Assembly: GCA_026395685.1 (NCBI GenBank)
Contig: JAPLYG010000007.1
Coordinates: forward strand, 1-54,994
Length of the DNA: 54,994 bases
Direction: 5' to 3'
Source: Candidatus Parcubacteria bacterium
GTDB taxonomy: Bacteria; Patescibacteriota; Patescibacteriia; CAIXNZ01
Both the position numbers and the translations under genes were made by a program. Shown here piece after piece: positions 1-10,196 of the stretch. Each line of letters starts with the position of its first letter. The first letter of the stretch is position 1. A model generated the notes under the pieces. That model saw only the letters and a list, made by a program, of their open reading frames with translations. It was not told where the DNA came from and made no database searches.

Positions 1-66
1 CAAGGGAATTATGACAGAGGTGTTGATGTTACGGCTGAAATATCGTCGCTGAATTCTCATGAGTAG
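1..66 (+). CDS. C-terminal tail of a truncated upstream CDS (…QGNYDRGVDVTAEISSLNSHE*)
   Basis: Open frame from window start to TAG at 64-66, followed by a hairpin terminator. Confidence 0.55.
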   Translation, partial: QGNYDRGVDVTAEISSLNSHE

Positions 67-90
67 CGGAGCAAAGGAAACCCCGTATGA

Positions 91-121
91 AAAAAACCGA
101 CCCGTTAGGGGCGGTTTTTTG
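91..121. terminator. Bidirectional Rho-independent terminator
   Basis: aaaaaaCCGaCCCgttaGGGgCGGtttttt between convergent genes. Confidence 0.85.
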
Positions 122-148
122 AGTGCGGGGAGGACGTCATTGGTTGTC

Positions 149-1510
149 TTATAATTCAAAAGATTGTTCATAATTGGGAACTTCTGCCGGATAACCAATT
201 TTGCTTTGGATTGCATCTCTCAAAGCATCGGCCGCTTTGCGTTCGCCCTGCACTATAAAGATATTTTTTGGAGGCTTTGAAAGATTTCCGACAAACTTTA
301 GAAGCTGCTTTTGATCGGCATGGGCGGAATAGGCGCCAATAGCCTTAATTTCAGCCTTGTTTTTTACAGGCATGCCCAGAACTTGTACAATCGGCATTCC
401 ATCAAGAATTTTTCTTCCCAAAGTGCCTTCAACCTGAAAGCCGATAACTAAAAAGCAGTTGTTAGGGTCTGCTAAATAGTCCTTTTCATGGAATAAAATG
501 CGGCCGCCGGTTGACATGCCGCTGCCGGCAATAATTATTTTCGGTTTGGGTGAAAAGAATATTTCCTTGGATTCATCTTTGGACATGGTCATTTTTAATC
601 CCCGGAAAGCAAAAATATCATCGCCTGATTTGATAATAGATCGGGTTTTAGTATTAAAATATTGTTGGTGTTTTTTATAGACTTCAGTGATTTTGATGGC
701 CAGCGGGCTGTCAATGAAAATATTAACCGGCGGAAGTAGCCTGTGCTCTACAAAATCATTTAATTCATAAAGCAACTCTTGGGTACGCTCAATGGCAAAA
801 GAGGGGATTAAAAGCACGCCTTTGCGCTTGATAACATTAAGAATTGTTTGTTTAAGTAATTCCTTTCTCAGTTTTTTCGGCTCATGATTGCGGTCGCCAT
901 AGGCAGATTCAATAATAAGGTAGTCTGTATCAGTAACAGTATCAGGCGGATTTAAAAGCGGAGTCGGCGGATTTCCCAAATCCCCGGTAAAGACCAATTT
1001 GCGGCAAAGATTATTTTCATTTAGCCAAAGTTCAATAATGCTGGAACCCAAAATATGTCCGGCATCATTAAAGCGAAAGGTCAGGCTATCATTAATTTTA
1101 ATTTTCTTATGATAGTCATAAACATTTATCATTTTTAGCATCTTTTTCAAATGATCTTCGCCGTACAAGGGTTCCAGGTTTTTTTGTTTTGCTTCTTCCT
1201 GTAAAAGTCTGACCGCATCAGCCAGAGCAACTGCCATTAAATCTCTAGTCGGAGGAGTGCAGATTATTTTTCCGCGAAAACCGTATTTGATCAGGCGCGC
1301 AACTCGTCCGCAATGATCCAAATGGGAATGAGTAACAAAAACACAACTAACCTTTGAGGGGTTAAAAGGAAATTTCAGATAATTTAATTCTGTCAATTCA
1401 GGCGAACCCTGAAAAATTCCACAATCAACGAGGATTTTATTCTGACCCGTTTCAATTAGGTAATTGGCGCCGGTGACAACCTTGGCGCCGCCAAAGAAAT
1501 GTAGTTTCAT
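149..1510 (-). CDS. MBL-fold / beta-CASP family RNA-processing exonuclease-like metallohydrolase
   Basis: THSHLDHCGR metal motif, FTGDLG, GSGMSTGGR, SAHADQ motifs typical of beta-CASP proteins. Confidence 0.9.
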   Translation of the reverse strand: MKLHFFGGAKVVTGANYLIETGQNKILVDCGIFQGSPELTELNYLKFPFNPSKVSCVFVTHSHLDHCGRVARLIKYGFRGKIICTPPTRDLMAVALADAVRLLQEEAKQKNLEPLYGEDHLKKMLKMINVYDYHKKIKINDSLTFRFNDAGHILGSSIIELWLNENNLCRKLVFTGDLGNPPTPLLNPPDTVTDTDYLIIESAYGDRNHEPKKLRKELLKQTILNVIKRKGVLLIPSFAIERTQELLYELNDFVEHRLLPPVNIFIDSPLAIKITEVYKKHQQYFNTKTRSIIKSGDDIFAFRGLKMTMSKDESKEIFFSPKPKIIIAGSGMSTGGRILFHEKDYLADPNNCFLVIGFQVEGTLGRKILDGMPIVQVLGMPVKNKAEIKAIGAYSAHADQKQLLKFVGNLSKPPKNIFIVQGERKAADALRDAIQSKIGYPAEVPNYEQSFEL

Positions 1511-1603
1511 AAGGTTATATAACTTCTGAACTAATTATATCACACCCAATACTTAAAGGGGATAAAAATAAAGATTTGTAGTATAAAATCAAATATTCGC
1601 ATA

Positions 1604-1655
1604 AAATAAAAAGGCCGGGGCAGGCCCATCTGGAAATGGACTGTCTGCCCCGGGT
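1604..1655 (-). terminator. Rho-independent terminator
   Basis: Minus strand CCGGGGCAG…CTGCCCCGG followed by ccTTTTTATTTT. Confidence 0.8.
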
Positions 1656-1990
1656 TAAGGAGAAAAAAAGTTTTTTGGTTGATTTTTTTGATTTCCCCCA
1701 TGGGAACCTTTGCCTGAGAAAAGCAGGAAGATGAACAGTGAGTTGTTAACGTTAAATAATTCGTTGGAGCCGATATTAAAGCCGATAAAGTCGCCTCTTC
1801 GCGAAGCGATTTTTGTTTATGCGTAAATCCGCAGATGGGATCACGCGCCTTCAGCCTATTTTGTTTTCCTCCTTAAGAAATTTTGCCAGGCATAGTGCCT
1901 GAGGTTTGTATCCCACTCAAGTTTTTCCCATCAGCACCTCCCTGTGTGGTTTTGCTGGTGATTTAACCGGTGATACTTCCTGACCTCTTA
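1604..1990 (-). ncRNA. Candidate orphan ncRNA / leader transcript without a convincing ORF
   Basis: Minus-strand promoter (TTGACC-16-TATTAT, 1996-2023) and strong GC-rich terminator (1604-1655); only tiny SD-linked ORFs (MGKT*, MPGKIS*) between. Confidence 0.4.
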
Positions 1991-2160
1991 CATCAATAAT
2001 AGCAGGCAAAGAAAATAGGTCAAGTAATTTGTGGATAAAGGTAGGTATAAAAATAAAACTTCCCGGATAGCTTGATAGATTCCGTATAAATTAAAAGCAT
2101 CAAACTAAAAATAGCCGATGCTTTTAATTGATCCTGTCTCGAGCAGGAATCCTTACGTAT

Positions 2161-3468
2161 CTATTTATTTTTTGGTTTTTTTGCCGGCTTTTTTCCCTTG
2201 TCCTCCGAAGCCTTGCTGGAGGAGGGTTCTTTTTCTGCTTTAGCGGTGAGTGCTTTTTTTTCTTTTTTTTCTGCTTTTTCTTCCGCAACATCATCAATCT
2301 TTTTTTCTTCAGCCTTTGATTTTTTTCCCTCTGATCCTTCTGTTGCGGTTTGGGCAGAAGATGGTTCCTTAGGAGCTTTTAAGCTTAAGCCCAGCCGGTG
2401 ATCTTTAGGTTCAATGGAAATAATGCGGAATTTGATGGTTTGTCCGGCTTTGGCAATTTCATTAACATCAGTAATTGGTTTATCAGAGAGCTCTGAAATA
2501 TGAGCCAGACCGTGGATGTCAGCATCAAGTTCGACAAATAATCCAAAAGGATTTACTTTGAGCACTTTACCGTCAACCATATCGCCGACATTATATTTTT
2601 CATTTATATTATCCCAAGGATCCTTTTGCAGTTTTTTCATGGATAAGAAGATCTTGGTGCCTTCAATATTAATAATTTCCGCTTCTACCTGATCTCCCAG
2701 TTTGACAATATCTCTTGGGTCGTCGATTCTCTGCCAGGCCAATTCTGAAATATGGACCAAGCCTTCCATTTTAGTGCCAAATTCTACAAAAGCGCCGAAA
2801 TCAGTAACTGCTGTAATTTTGCCTTTGATTTTATCGCCGACCTTATACTGGGAAACTGCTTTTTCCTGCACTTCTTCCCAGGCGGCTTTTTCTGAAACAA
2901 TTAGTTTTTCTTCTTTTTCGTCCACATCAAGCACCTTTACCTGCAAATTAGTATTAATGAATTTTCTTAAAAATTCTAAAATTTTTGCCTTATCACCGCC
3001 TTCAACTCGGGGATAATGCTCAGGAATTAATTGAGAAACCGGTAAAAAGCCGGTAACGTTTCCGATTTTAAGCATTAAGCCGCCTTTGTTGGCATCAGTG
3101 ATTTTAAGCGATAAAACTTCGCCTTTTTTCATCAAGTCTCTTAAGCTATCCCAGGCGCGTTGCTGACCGGCAAAGCGGAATGATAATTCCATTTCGCCAT
3201 TTTCATTTTCCATTTCAATTACAGTAGCCTCCACCATTTCATCTGGTTTTAAATGGCCGTATTCATCAGATTCATTGAAAAGTTCGCGTCCACGTACAAT
3301 GCCTGTTTTAATGCCTTCAAAGTCTAATTTCACTTCAGCCTTTGAAGCGCTGATTACTTTTACTTTAATTACATCGCCGACTTTTGGCAGCTTTAAATAC
3401 TGATTATCGGCAATCAGTTTGGCAAACTCTGAATTATCATTGGCTTGTTGGTTGTTTTGGTCTTCCAT
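2161..3468 (-). CDS. rpsA: 30S ribosomal protein S1 (four S1 domains, Lys/Glu-rich tail)
   Basis: Repeated S1 motifs (VGDKIKGKITAVTDFGAFVEF…GLVHISEL). Confidence 0.92.
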   Translation of the reverse strand: MEDQNNQQANDNSEFAKLIADNQYLKLPKVGDVIKVKVISASKAEVKLDFEGIKTGIVRGRELFNESDEYGHLKPDEMVEATVIEMENENGEMELSFRFAGQQRAWDSLRDLMKKGEVLSLKITDANKGGLMLKIGNVTGFLPVSQLIPEHYPRVEGGDKAKILEFLRKFINTNLQVKVLDVDEKEEKLIVSEKAAWEEVQEKAVSQYKVGDKIKGKITAVTDFGAFVEFGTKMEGLVHISELAWQRIDDPRDIVKLGDQVEAEIINIEGTKIFLSMKKLQKDPWDNINEKYNVGDMVDGKVLKVNPFGLFVELDADIHGLAHISELSDKPITDVNEIAKAGQTIKFRIISIEPKDHRLGLSLKAPKEPSSAQTATEGSEGKKSKAEEKKIDDVAEEKAEKKEKKALTAKAEKEPSSSKASEDKGKKPAKKPKNK

Positions 3469-3754
3469 AATAAATGTTACTAATCTACAAATTGGCTACG
3501 AATCTACTAATATAATTACTTTTGAATAAATTATTAGTAGATTAGAAGTTATTAGAAAATTAGTAGCCCTATAAAACAAATAAACTCCCCTTAAAGAGAG
3601 CTATCATTTTAAGGTTAACCTGAAGGAAACTTTTTAGGGTGTTTCTTTCAAGTCCCCATCCTTCGCTAAAGCTTCGGAGGGGTAATTAATTAAATTGTTA
3701 AGTATTTATAGATTATATTATTAATTTAGATGTGTCAAGCTCGAGTTGTATCTA

Positions 3755-3783
3755 TTGACAAGCATTATTATTTTTGTTAAGAT
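3755..3783 (+). promoter_or_regulatory. Sigma70-type promoter
   Basis: TTGACA-17-TAAGAT upstream of the HEAT-repeat gene. Confidence 0.7.
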
Positions 3784-3823
3784 GCCGAATTAGCTTTTAA
3801 AAAGCTAAAAGGAGGATAAAATC

Positions 3824-4762
3824 ATGACACAAGAACCGAAATCCTTGGCTAATGATGCTCGTAATCATGACGATTGGTTCATCCGAAGTCATTCTGCTCA
3901 TTGTTTGGGCACTTATGGCGGGGTGGAATCAAAAAAGACTCTGATCGAATGCCTGTCGGATAAGGAATGGCTAGTCAGATATTCTGCCCTTCTTGCTTTG
4001 CGGAATCAAGTTGATCAGGAGATTTTGGCATCAGTGCTATTGCTGGCTGAAGATAGTATCGCTGACATTCGCATTAAGGCGCTCAGCATTATTTGCAAAT
4101 ATTTCGGCGCTGAATTAACGCAGCAGTCCGAATATTGGCAAAAAGTGGTCAACGCATTCGAAGATGATGATGTCACGGTTCGCCTGGCTGTGCTTGATGG
4201 TTTGAAAAACATCAAAAACCAGGCCGTTAGCGATTTTCTTTTTTCTAAGCTGATCGATGACAGCTTCGTGGTAAGGGAAAATATCGCCAAGATCTTGATC
4301 TCCCAGCTTGATCAGCAGGAGCCGAAAATCGGAACCGAAAAGCTGAAGGAAAAGGTTTGGCAGCATCGCGACGATCCTGACCAGCGCTGGTGCACTGCCA
4401 TCATTGAAATCATGGCCATTGAACTGGATGAAAATTCAGTTAAGATCATTGAAACTTACCTTGATCATCCGAGCTTCACATTGAAGGACTTGGCTCTTTT
4501 CCAGATCAGCAGATTCAACTCGCCCAAGGTTCTGGCAATTTTGCTGAAAAACAGCGCGCCTGATAATAATTGGCTCTTGAGGCGAACAGCGGTTGAGGGC
4601 TTGGCAAATCACGAAAAACCCGAAGCCATTTCCTGTCTGAAAGGATTGCGCAAAGATGCGGATCCAGCCATTCGGGCTACTGCCGAAATGATCTTGAATC
4701 AGTGGGAATCGAAAAATTTGCCTCCGGTCAGCGGAATCAAACCCAAAGAAGATACCAAGTAA
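3824..4762 (+). CDS. HEAT-repeat domain protein
   Basis: Tandem HEAT-like helices (DKEWLVRYSALLAL…, DDSFVVRENIAKIL…); SD aaaggaggataaaatcATG. Confidence 0.8.
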   Translation: MTQEPKSLANDARNHDDWFIRSHSAHCLGTYGGVESKKTLIECLSDKEWLVRYSALLALRNQVDQEILASVLLLAEDSIADIRIKALSIICKYFGAELTQQSEYWQKVVNAFEDDDVTVRLAVLDGLKNIKNQAVSDFLFSKLIDDSFVVRENIAKILISQLDQQEPKIGTEKLKEKVWQHRDDPDQRWCTAIIEIMAIELDENSVKIIETYLDHPSFTLKDLALFQISRFNSPKVLAILLKNSAPDNNWLLRRTAVEGLANHEKPEAISCLKGLRKDADPAIRATAEMILNQWESKNLPPVSGIKPKEDTK

Positions 4763-4770
4763 GAAAATAG

Positions 4771-4797
4771 CCCCGGCTCGCGGGGCTTTTTTATTTA
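4771..4797 (+). terminator. Rho-independent terminator
   Basis: agCCCCGgctCGCGGGGcttttttattt. Confidence 0.85.
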
Positions 4798-4812
4798 TCA
4801 TTGAATCTGAAG

Positions 4813-4841
4813 TTGACAAGTATTGCTCCCATTGTTATATT
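4813..4841 (+). promoter_or_regulatory. Sigma70-type promoter
   Basis: TTGACA-17-TATATT upstream of the lipoprotein gene. Confidence 0.7.
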
Positions 4842-4887
4842 GAAGAATCAGCGATCAAGCTGATCAATCTTTTCAAGGAGGACAATC

Positions 4888-5256
4888 ATGAAAATAGGGT
4901 ATTGGGTTTTGGCAATCATTTTGTCGTTTTGTTTGGCCGGGTGCAGTCACTCAGCAGCTACGGATAAAAAAGCCGTGCCCGAAAAGCAGTGTCCTTTTAC
5001 CGAAGAGGCCGAGGGGATTAAATTTACCTGCAATGTCGTCTTCACCGCCAATAATAGCAAAATCTTTCCGGCCCTGCTGGAAAATCCCACCGCTCATGCG
5101 ATCCGAGTCAAAGAAGTAGCATTTACTGCGGATGGAACAGAAGTTACCGTGGCGATTTATCGATTGGAGGCGCATTCGAATAAAAAAGTGTCTCGCGATG
5201 GGCACGCTTATTATCTCTCAACTCTTGAGGGTATCACATTCGGTTTTTTCAAATGA
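4888..5256 (+). CDS. Small putative lipoprotein
   Basis: Signal peptide with lipobox (LSFCLAGC), SD aaggagg. Confidence 0.7.
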   Translation: MKIGYWVLAIILSFCLAGCSHSAATDKKAVPEKQCPFTEEAEGIKFTCNVVFTANNSKIFPALLENPTAHAIRVKEVAFTADGTEVTVAIYRLEAHSNKKVSRDGHAYYLSTLEGITFGFFK

Positions 5257-5417
5257 TTTGCCTGATCTCTTCCGCCAGATCTTCGGGTATTGGCGGTTTT
5301 TTTATTTTCCGCTAATCTCCCAAAATGTCTGGAAATATTGTTCGTATGATTGGTTGATTGTATTTAAAACTAAAAGCGGCCCCGCGCATCGGGACCGCCT
5401 TTTTTTATTGAAGTAAT

Positions 5418-5963
5418 TTACTTTTTCTTTTTGGCCACTTTTTTAGCAGGAACCTTTTTGGCTTTTTCAGCTTTAACTTCAGCTTTTGCCTTAGCTTCTG
5501 GTTTTTTTTCTTTAGCTTCCGGAGCTTTAGCTGGTTTAATAATTTTAGCCTCAATTAAGGCATTCATAATTTTATCCAGCTTGGCATTAATTTGCTGTAA
5601 TTGATCGCCGCCTTTTCCGGCTCCGCTTGGTTTTTCCTTGCTAAAGCAGGCATCGCAGAAAACAGGTTTGCCTGGAGTTGGTTGAAAAGGAATCTGGCAG
5701 GGTTTGCCGCATTTATCACAGATGGCAGAATACATTCTGCGGTCACGCCTATCATCACGTCTGTCATCTCTTCTTTCAGGTCGGCCTTGTTCGCCTCTGA
5801 TTTTGGCAAAACAGTCAGAACAATAAACTGGCTTGTCGCCGGTCGGGCGAAAAGGCACTTCGCATCTTTTGCCGCATTCAGCGCAGGTGGCTTCATGCAT
5901 GGCAGGCCTTCCGCCAAAATCGCCCCTGCCGCCTGAGCGGTCGTTTCGTTGAAAATTTCTCAT
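5418..5963 (-). CDS. CxxC-x17-CxxC-type zinc-ribbon protein (two ribbons, basic coiled tail)
   Basis: ATCAECGKRCEVPFRPTGDKPVYCSDC and AICDKCGKPCQIPFQPTPGKPVFCDAC. Confidence 0.85.
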   Translation of the reverse strand: MRNFQRNDRSGGRGDFGGRPAMHEATCAECGKRCEVPFRPTGDKPVYCSDCFAKIRGEQGRPERRDDRRDDRRDRRMYSAICDKCGKPCQIPFQPTPGKPVFCDACFSKEKPSGAGKGGDQLQQINAKLDKIMNALIEAKIIKPAKAPEAKEKKPEAKAKAEVKAEKAKKVPAKKVAKKKK

Positions 5964-6008
5964 AAAATAAGTTTCTTAATGATTAATAAATAATTATTTT
6001 AATGTTTG

Positions 6009-6494
6009 TTATGATATTTTTTTTACCATGTCAATTACCCGATCATGATATTCGAGTTTTTTATAAAAATTATGGGTGTTAGTATTGGGTTCAAAAACTT
6101 CTACCCGAATTATATCACAGCTTTGGTCGAGAAAATACTTTTCTATTGTTTGCATCAGTAATGAGCCGATATTTTGGCCGCGTAATTTTTCACTTACAAT
6201 TAATTCTAAAATTCTACCTGCCTTTGACGGGATGCATTCTAGCTCATCTCCCGGGCTTTGTTTTTCAATTATCCCGGCAATCATGCCTATTGCGGTGCCC
6301 TCAATTTCAGCTATATAAATGATGCCCTCTTGATTCTCTATTTTTTTAAGCAGGTTAGCTGTATAGCTTTTGCCATAGCCCGGCAGTCTGTGCAGTCTTT
6401 TTAAGGGATCAAGCTGAATTAAATAATCCTGTAACTCTTCAATTAGCTTAATGAGCACTTCTTGCTCGTCTTGAAATTTAATGATTTTGACCAT
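6009..6494 (-). CDS. GNAT-family N-acetyltransferase
   Basis: LIVSEKLRGQNIGSLLMQTIEKY acetyl-CoA binding motif. Confidence 0.85.
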   Translation of the reverse strand: MVKIIKFQDEQEVLIKLIEELQDYLIQLDPLKRLHRLPGYGKSYTANLLKKIENQEGIIYIAEIEGTAIGMIAGIIEKQSPGDELECIPSKAGRILELIVSEKLRGQNIGSLLMQTIEKYFLDQSCDIIRVEVFEPNTNTHNFYKKLEYHDRVIDMVKKIS

Positions 6495-6567
6495 TTATGA
6501 AAACTAACTTATTTCTTATTATCAATGAAGAGTAGCACGAAAGGATAGATATGTACAGGTATCGGGT

Positions 6568-7014
6568 TTAAGTGCTTAATAATTCAAGCGCCTCAAGGGC
6601 AAGCACTTTGGTATTTTCAGGCGCACCGTCAAGATTTTTAATTTCTTCCGCAGTAAACCATTTAAGAGCGGATGTTTCTCCGTCTTGAGGATGCAACTCG
6701 TCAGTTTGCGCTGTTGCATAGTAAATAAAATCAATATGCTGATGAAATTGATTGATATCTTCAAGTAAAATATGCGCCGGACGGAATAATTGTCGCACAT
6801 CAGGCATTGCCGGCGTTATATCGGGAGTATATAATTTTACTTCCAAACCTGTTTCTTCTTTTATTTCCCGTATAGCCGTATCTTCTGGCAGTTCATCGCG
6901 ATCAATATGCCCGCCGACCGGAATCCAAATACCCAGCTTTTTATGCATATGCAAAAGAGCTTTGTCTTTATAGATAATAACGGTAGTGGCGGTAAAATGG
7001 CGGGTAATTTCCAT
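6568..7014 (-). CDS. NUDIX hydrolase
   Basis: Nudix box GGHIDRDELPEDTAIREIKEETGL. Confidence 0.9.
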   Translation of the reverse strand: MEITRHFTATTVIIYKDKALLHMHKKLGIWIPVGGHIDRDELPEDTAIREIKEETGLEVKLYTPDITPAMPDVRQLFRPAHILLEDINQFHQHIDFIYYATAQTDELHPQDGETSALKWFTAEEIKNLDGAPENTKVLALEALELLST

Positions 7015-7030
7015 AATGTTTATTTATCAT

Positions 7031-8383
7031 TTATTCACCGTAATCATCCGATATATTAATTTGTAATTCAAAATTATCACCATAAGCCTGCTGTAATTTG
7101 GCTTCTATCTGTTTACGAAAATGTTCCATAACTTCTCGGCTGTAGAATTTATAATCACCGCTAGAACGGGTCATCCTAATTTTCATTTTTCCTTCCTCTT
7201 CAAATAAACCAATATAGCCACCGCTTTTGGCTGTCAGATGCGGCAATGCTTTCTCAAATATATCACGGTGATATTGAAAATAATCCGTATTGCTCCAGGC
7301 AATATAATATTTGCCTTCACCGACACCCACGACAAATTTATTTTTTGCTTCTTTTCTGCCATAGTGACCTGTTTCATCCTTTTTTAAAGGATCGAGGGTA
7401 ACGATTTCTGGTTCGTTAGCCAGCGCTCTAGCGATATTTCCCGCATAAGCGGTGACTTTTTTACGTTGTTCATCGGTTAAGCTGGAGAAAATTTTTTCCT
7501 CGGCTTTCAGCGAACCAAGAAGCTTTACATCCGAGACGAATTTAAGCAGATATAATATATCATCAGGCTCAGAGGAGCATCTTGCTAATTTAATTAAAAT
7601 TGTTGGTTCGTTACCCAGCTTATGTAAAAATTCCTTACAGCAGCCCAGCGCTAAGGTTTTGTTTTTTACCAAATTAACAATTCGCTTAATATCGCCGGCT
7701 TTAAATAATTTTTTGGCAATTTTTTCTCCCGTTGATTTTAAGTCGTTTTCGTCCGAGTATGAGTCTTTATCCGCAGACTTTACTATTTTGGTGTACATTT
7801 TAATGGCCAAATCCATATTTTCAATTTCATCAACTATATCGCAGGCTATAGACACGCGCTGTTTACATATTTTAAAAAGTTCAGTGCGCTGTGTATCGTC
7901 AGATAATTTTCTAAGAAGTTCATAATTTGCATGAATTTTTTCATCTTTTAATAGTTCGCCCATAGCTTCGATATCTTCTGCTTCAATACCTTTGGCTAAT
8001 TTGTCAGTGAGTATTTTTGAGTAACTGAGATCAATATATTTTTTCCCCAAAAAATCCTTCAATTGGTCGTCAATGGGTTTGCCTTTTAATCTGGCCAGAT
8101 CAGCATGCTGAAACAATAAATCCTTCAATTTATCCTTTTCGTCATAGCTCAATCCGTTTTGAGACAATTTTTCTATAATTTGCTCTACGGACAGATTGCT
8201 TTGTTTGATACTTTCTCCCAGATCTCCGAAGGCTTCATTTTCTAAAAGGGCCAGTCGGTGAGCCACTTCTGGATTTTCGACTGCAGTTTTTTCAACAAAA
8301 TCGCCTTTTCTGTTTATTTTTTTGTACTTCCCCTTAATATCTTCTGTTAATTCGCTGTAAGTGTTGAAATTTCCCGGTTTCAT
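7031..8383 (-). CDS. Hypothetical protein, 450 aa
   Basis: Long ORF tiling with neighbours; no family recognised. Confidence 0.65.
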   Translation of the reverse strand: MKPGNFNTYSELTEDIKGKYKKINRKGDFVEKTAVENPEVAHRLALLENEAFGDLGESIKQSNLSVEQIIEKLSQNGLSYDEKDKLKDLLFQHADLARLKGKPIDDQLKDFLGKKYIDLSYSKILTDKLAKGIEAEDIEAMGELLKDEKIHANYELLRKLSDDTQRTELFKICKQRVSIACDIVDEIENMDLAIKMYTKIVKSADKDSYSDENDLKSTGEKIAKKLFKAGDIKRIVNLVKNKTLALGCCKEFLHKLGNEPTILIKLARCSSEPDDILYLLKFVSDVKLLGSLKAEEKIFSSLTDEQRKKVTAYAGNIARALANEPEIVTLDPLKKDETGHYGRKEAKNKFVVGVGEGKYYIAWSNTDYFQYHRDIFEKALPHLTAKSGGYIGLFEEEGKMKIRMTRSSGDYKFYSREVMEHFRKQIEAKLQQAYGDNFELQINISDDYGE

Positions 8384-8633
8384 AGGTTCAAATTTATATA
8401 TTAGGTCGTTAAGGTTGAGCTTTTATTAATGTACTAATTATAACAGAATAGCTTTAAACTAAGAAATCGGTATTTTGATGGCAGTTTTTTCTGATTAACC
8501 CCAATTTTTCCACTGCAAACGGATTTTTGCCCCTTGGAAAAATTTTTACTTTATGCTAAAATACTAGTATTAAATTCGCTTTCCGCCGTTGGTGGCGATT
8601 CTTTATTTACTTATTAGCTTAACTTACTTAAAT

Positions 8634-9257
8634 ATGACAATATTTTGGCACGGCCAGGGGGCCTTCAAAATAGTGGAAAAGGATGTGGTTGTGGCTATTG
8701 ATCCCCATGACAAGACCGGCTTAAAAATGCCGAAATTTCAGGCTCAGATCTTATTGATAACTGACACTAAAGATCAATATATTAATGCCGAAGGCTTGCG
8801 CGGTGATTCTTTTATGATTGACGGCGCAGGCGAATATGAAGTTAAAAATGTTTTTGTCTATGGCATTCCGGCTGAAAAAAAAGATAATGAGAAGATTACT
8901 ATATATTTAATAGAGATGGAGGGTATTAAAATAGCTCACCTGGGCATGACAACTCAGGATACTTTAACTGATAAGCAGTTGGAGATTTTAGAAGGAGTTG
9001 ATATTTTGTTAGTGCCAGTCGGCGGAGGAGATTCGTTAAAGGCTGCAAGTGCGGTTAAAATTATTTCGCAGATTCAGCCCAGGGTAGTAATTCCCATGTA
9101 TTATAAGTTACCGGGTTTAAATCAAAAACTCGATTCTTTGGATGTATTTTTAAAGGAATACGGTGCGGCTCAGCCAGAAACAGTTGATAAGTATAAAATA
9201 AGCAAAAAGGATTTGCCGCAGGAAGAAACCAGGGTTGTAGTGCTGGCGGCGACATAA
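8634..9257 (+). CDS. MBL-fold metallohydrolase (UlaG/YtkL-like)
   Basis: MTIFWHGQGAFKI… start and DILLVPVGGG; internal ATG at 8634 preferred over track start 8589. Confidence 0.8.
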   Translation: MTIFWHGQGAFKIVEKDVVVAIDPHDKTGLKMPKFQAQILLITDTKDQYINAEGLRGDSFMIDGAGEYEVKNVFVYGIPAEKKDNEKITIYLIEMEGIKIAHLGMTTQDTLTDKQLEILEGVDILLVPVGGGDSLKAASAVKIISQIQPRVVIPMYYKLPGLNQKLDSLDVFLKEYGAAQPETVDKYKISKKDLPQEETRVVVLAAT

Positions 9258-9326
9258 CTGACTGGCGAATCCGCGAATCGTATGCTGATAAGAAAAAAAT
9301 AGTTATAAATATTAATATATATTAAA

Positions 9327-10082
9327 ATGAAGGGGAAAAATAAAAAAACAAAAGTTAAAAAGGTAAAAAAGACGGCCAGCAAGTCAGTGGCAAAAAAGCC
9401 TAAAAACATTAAAAAAGCTGTTAAGGTTAAAAAAATCAGTGCAAGTATTTTAGGCGCAAAAATTGAGGTTGCTCAAAGCCTGGGTAAAAAAATTAATGTC
9501 GTGGAGGTCAGAGAGGAAACTCCTGAGATATTGAGAGCCGATCTTTCTCCCCAAGATGATAATCAGCCGGCAACACCGGAAGAAAATGATTTTGAAAATG
9601 ATAATCAGCCAGCTGAACCTGAAGATGAGAATGAAAATAAAAAAACAGAAGCAGAACAGGAGGATGTTTTGGAGTCAGAGGTTTCTGCTGCTGATTCAGA
9701 TATTAAAGAAAACGAATATATGCCCAAAAAGGACTTAACGCCCTTACAAAAAAATATTATTATGTATACTGGCATTGCTTGCGTAATGGCAGCGCTGGTT
9801 GTTTTTTGGGGTTTAAGCATAAAAGCAAGTCTTAGCCAGAATTTACCCGCTGAAAATTATTTGGAAGAAATAAAAAGCGAAGACCTGATTGATCAGATGA
9901 AGGATACTATAGATGGGGTTAAAGACGGCTTATCGCAGGCTCAAAATTTAAATCAAAATACAAATGATTTGCAGGCAGTTAAGGAAAAAATCATTGAGAC
10001 ACAGTTGAAAAATGAAATTGCCGATCAATTGAAAGATAAACTGGAAAATTTAAATACGAATAATATAAACATCAATAAATAA
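9327..10082 (+). CDS. Hypothetical membrane protein with Lys-rich N-terminus and acidic linker
   Basis: ORF; single TM segment (IIMYTGIACVMAALVVFWGLSI). Confidence 0.65.
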   Translation: MKGKNKKTKVKKVKKTASKSVAKKPKNIKKAVKVKKISASILGAKIEVAQSLGKKINVVEVREETPEILRADLSPQDDNQPATPEENDFENDNQPAEPEDENENKKTEAEQEDVLESEVSAADSDIKENEYMPKKDLTPLQKNIIMYTGIACVMAALVVFWGLSIKASLSQNLPAENYLEEIKSEDLIDQMKDTIDGVKDGLSQAQNLNQNTNDLQAVKEKIIETQLKNEIADQLKDKLENLNTNNININK

Positions 10083-10085
10083 TAA

Positions 10086-10194
10086 ACAATCATCAAGCAA
10101 TATTTAATAGCCAAATTCTAAGACTATTTGTGAATTAGATATTAAAAATTTGAAATTGTTTGAATATTGAGATTTGGTTATTGGTGATTATCAA
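10086..10194. repeat. Dispersed intergenic palindromic repeat, family A (CAATCATCAA…TTGGTTATTG)
   Basis: Similar arms at 14341, 19335 and 41151. Confidence 0.55.
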
Positions 10195-10196
10195 AT

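Noticed and set aside
2128-2401. Plus-strand ORFs opposite rpsA
   Set aside because: Phe/Ser-rich antisense of the Lys/Glu-rich S1 tail
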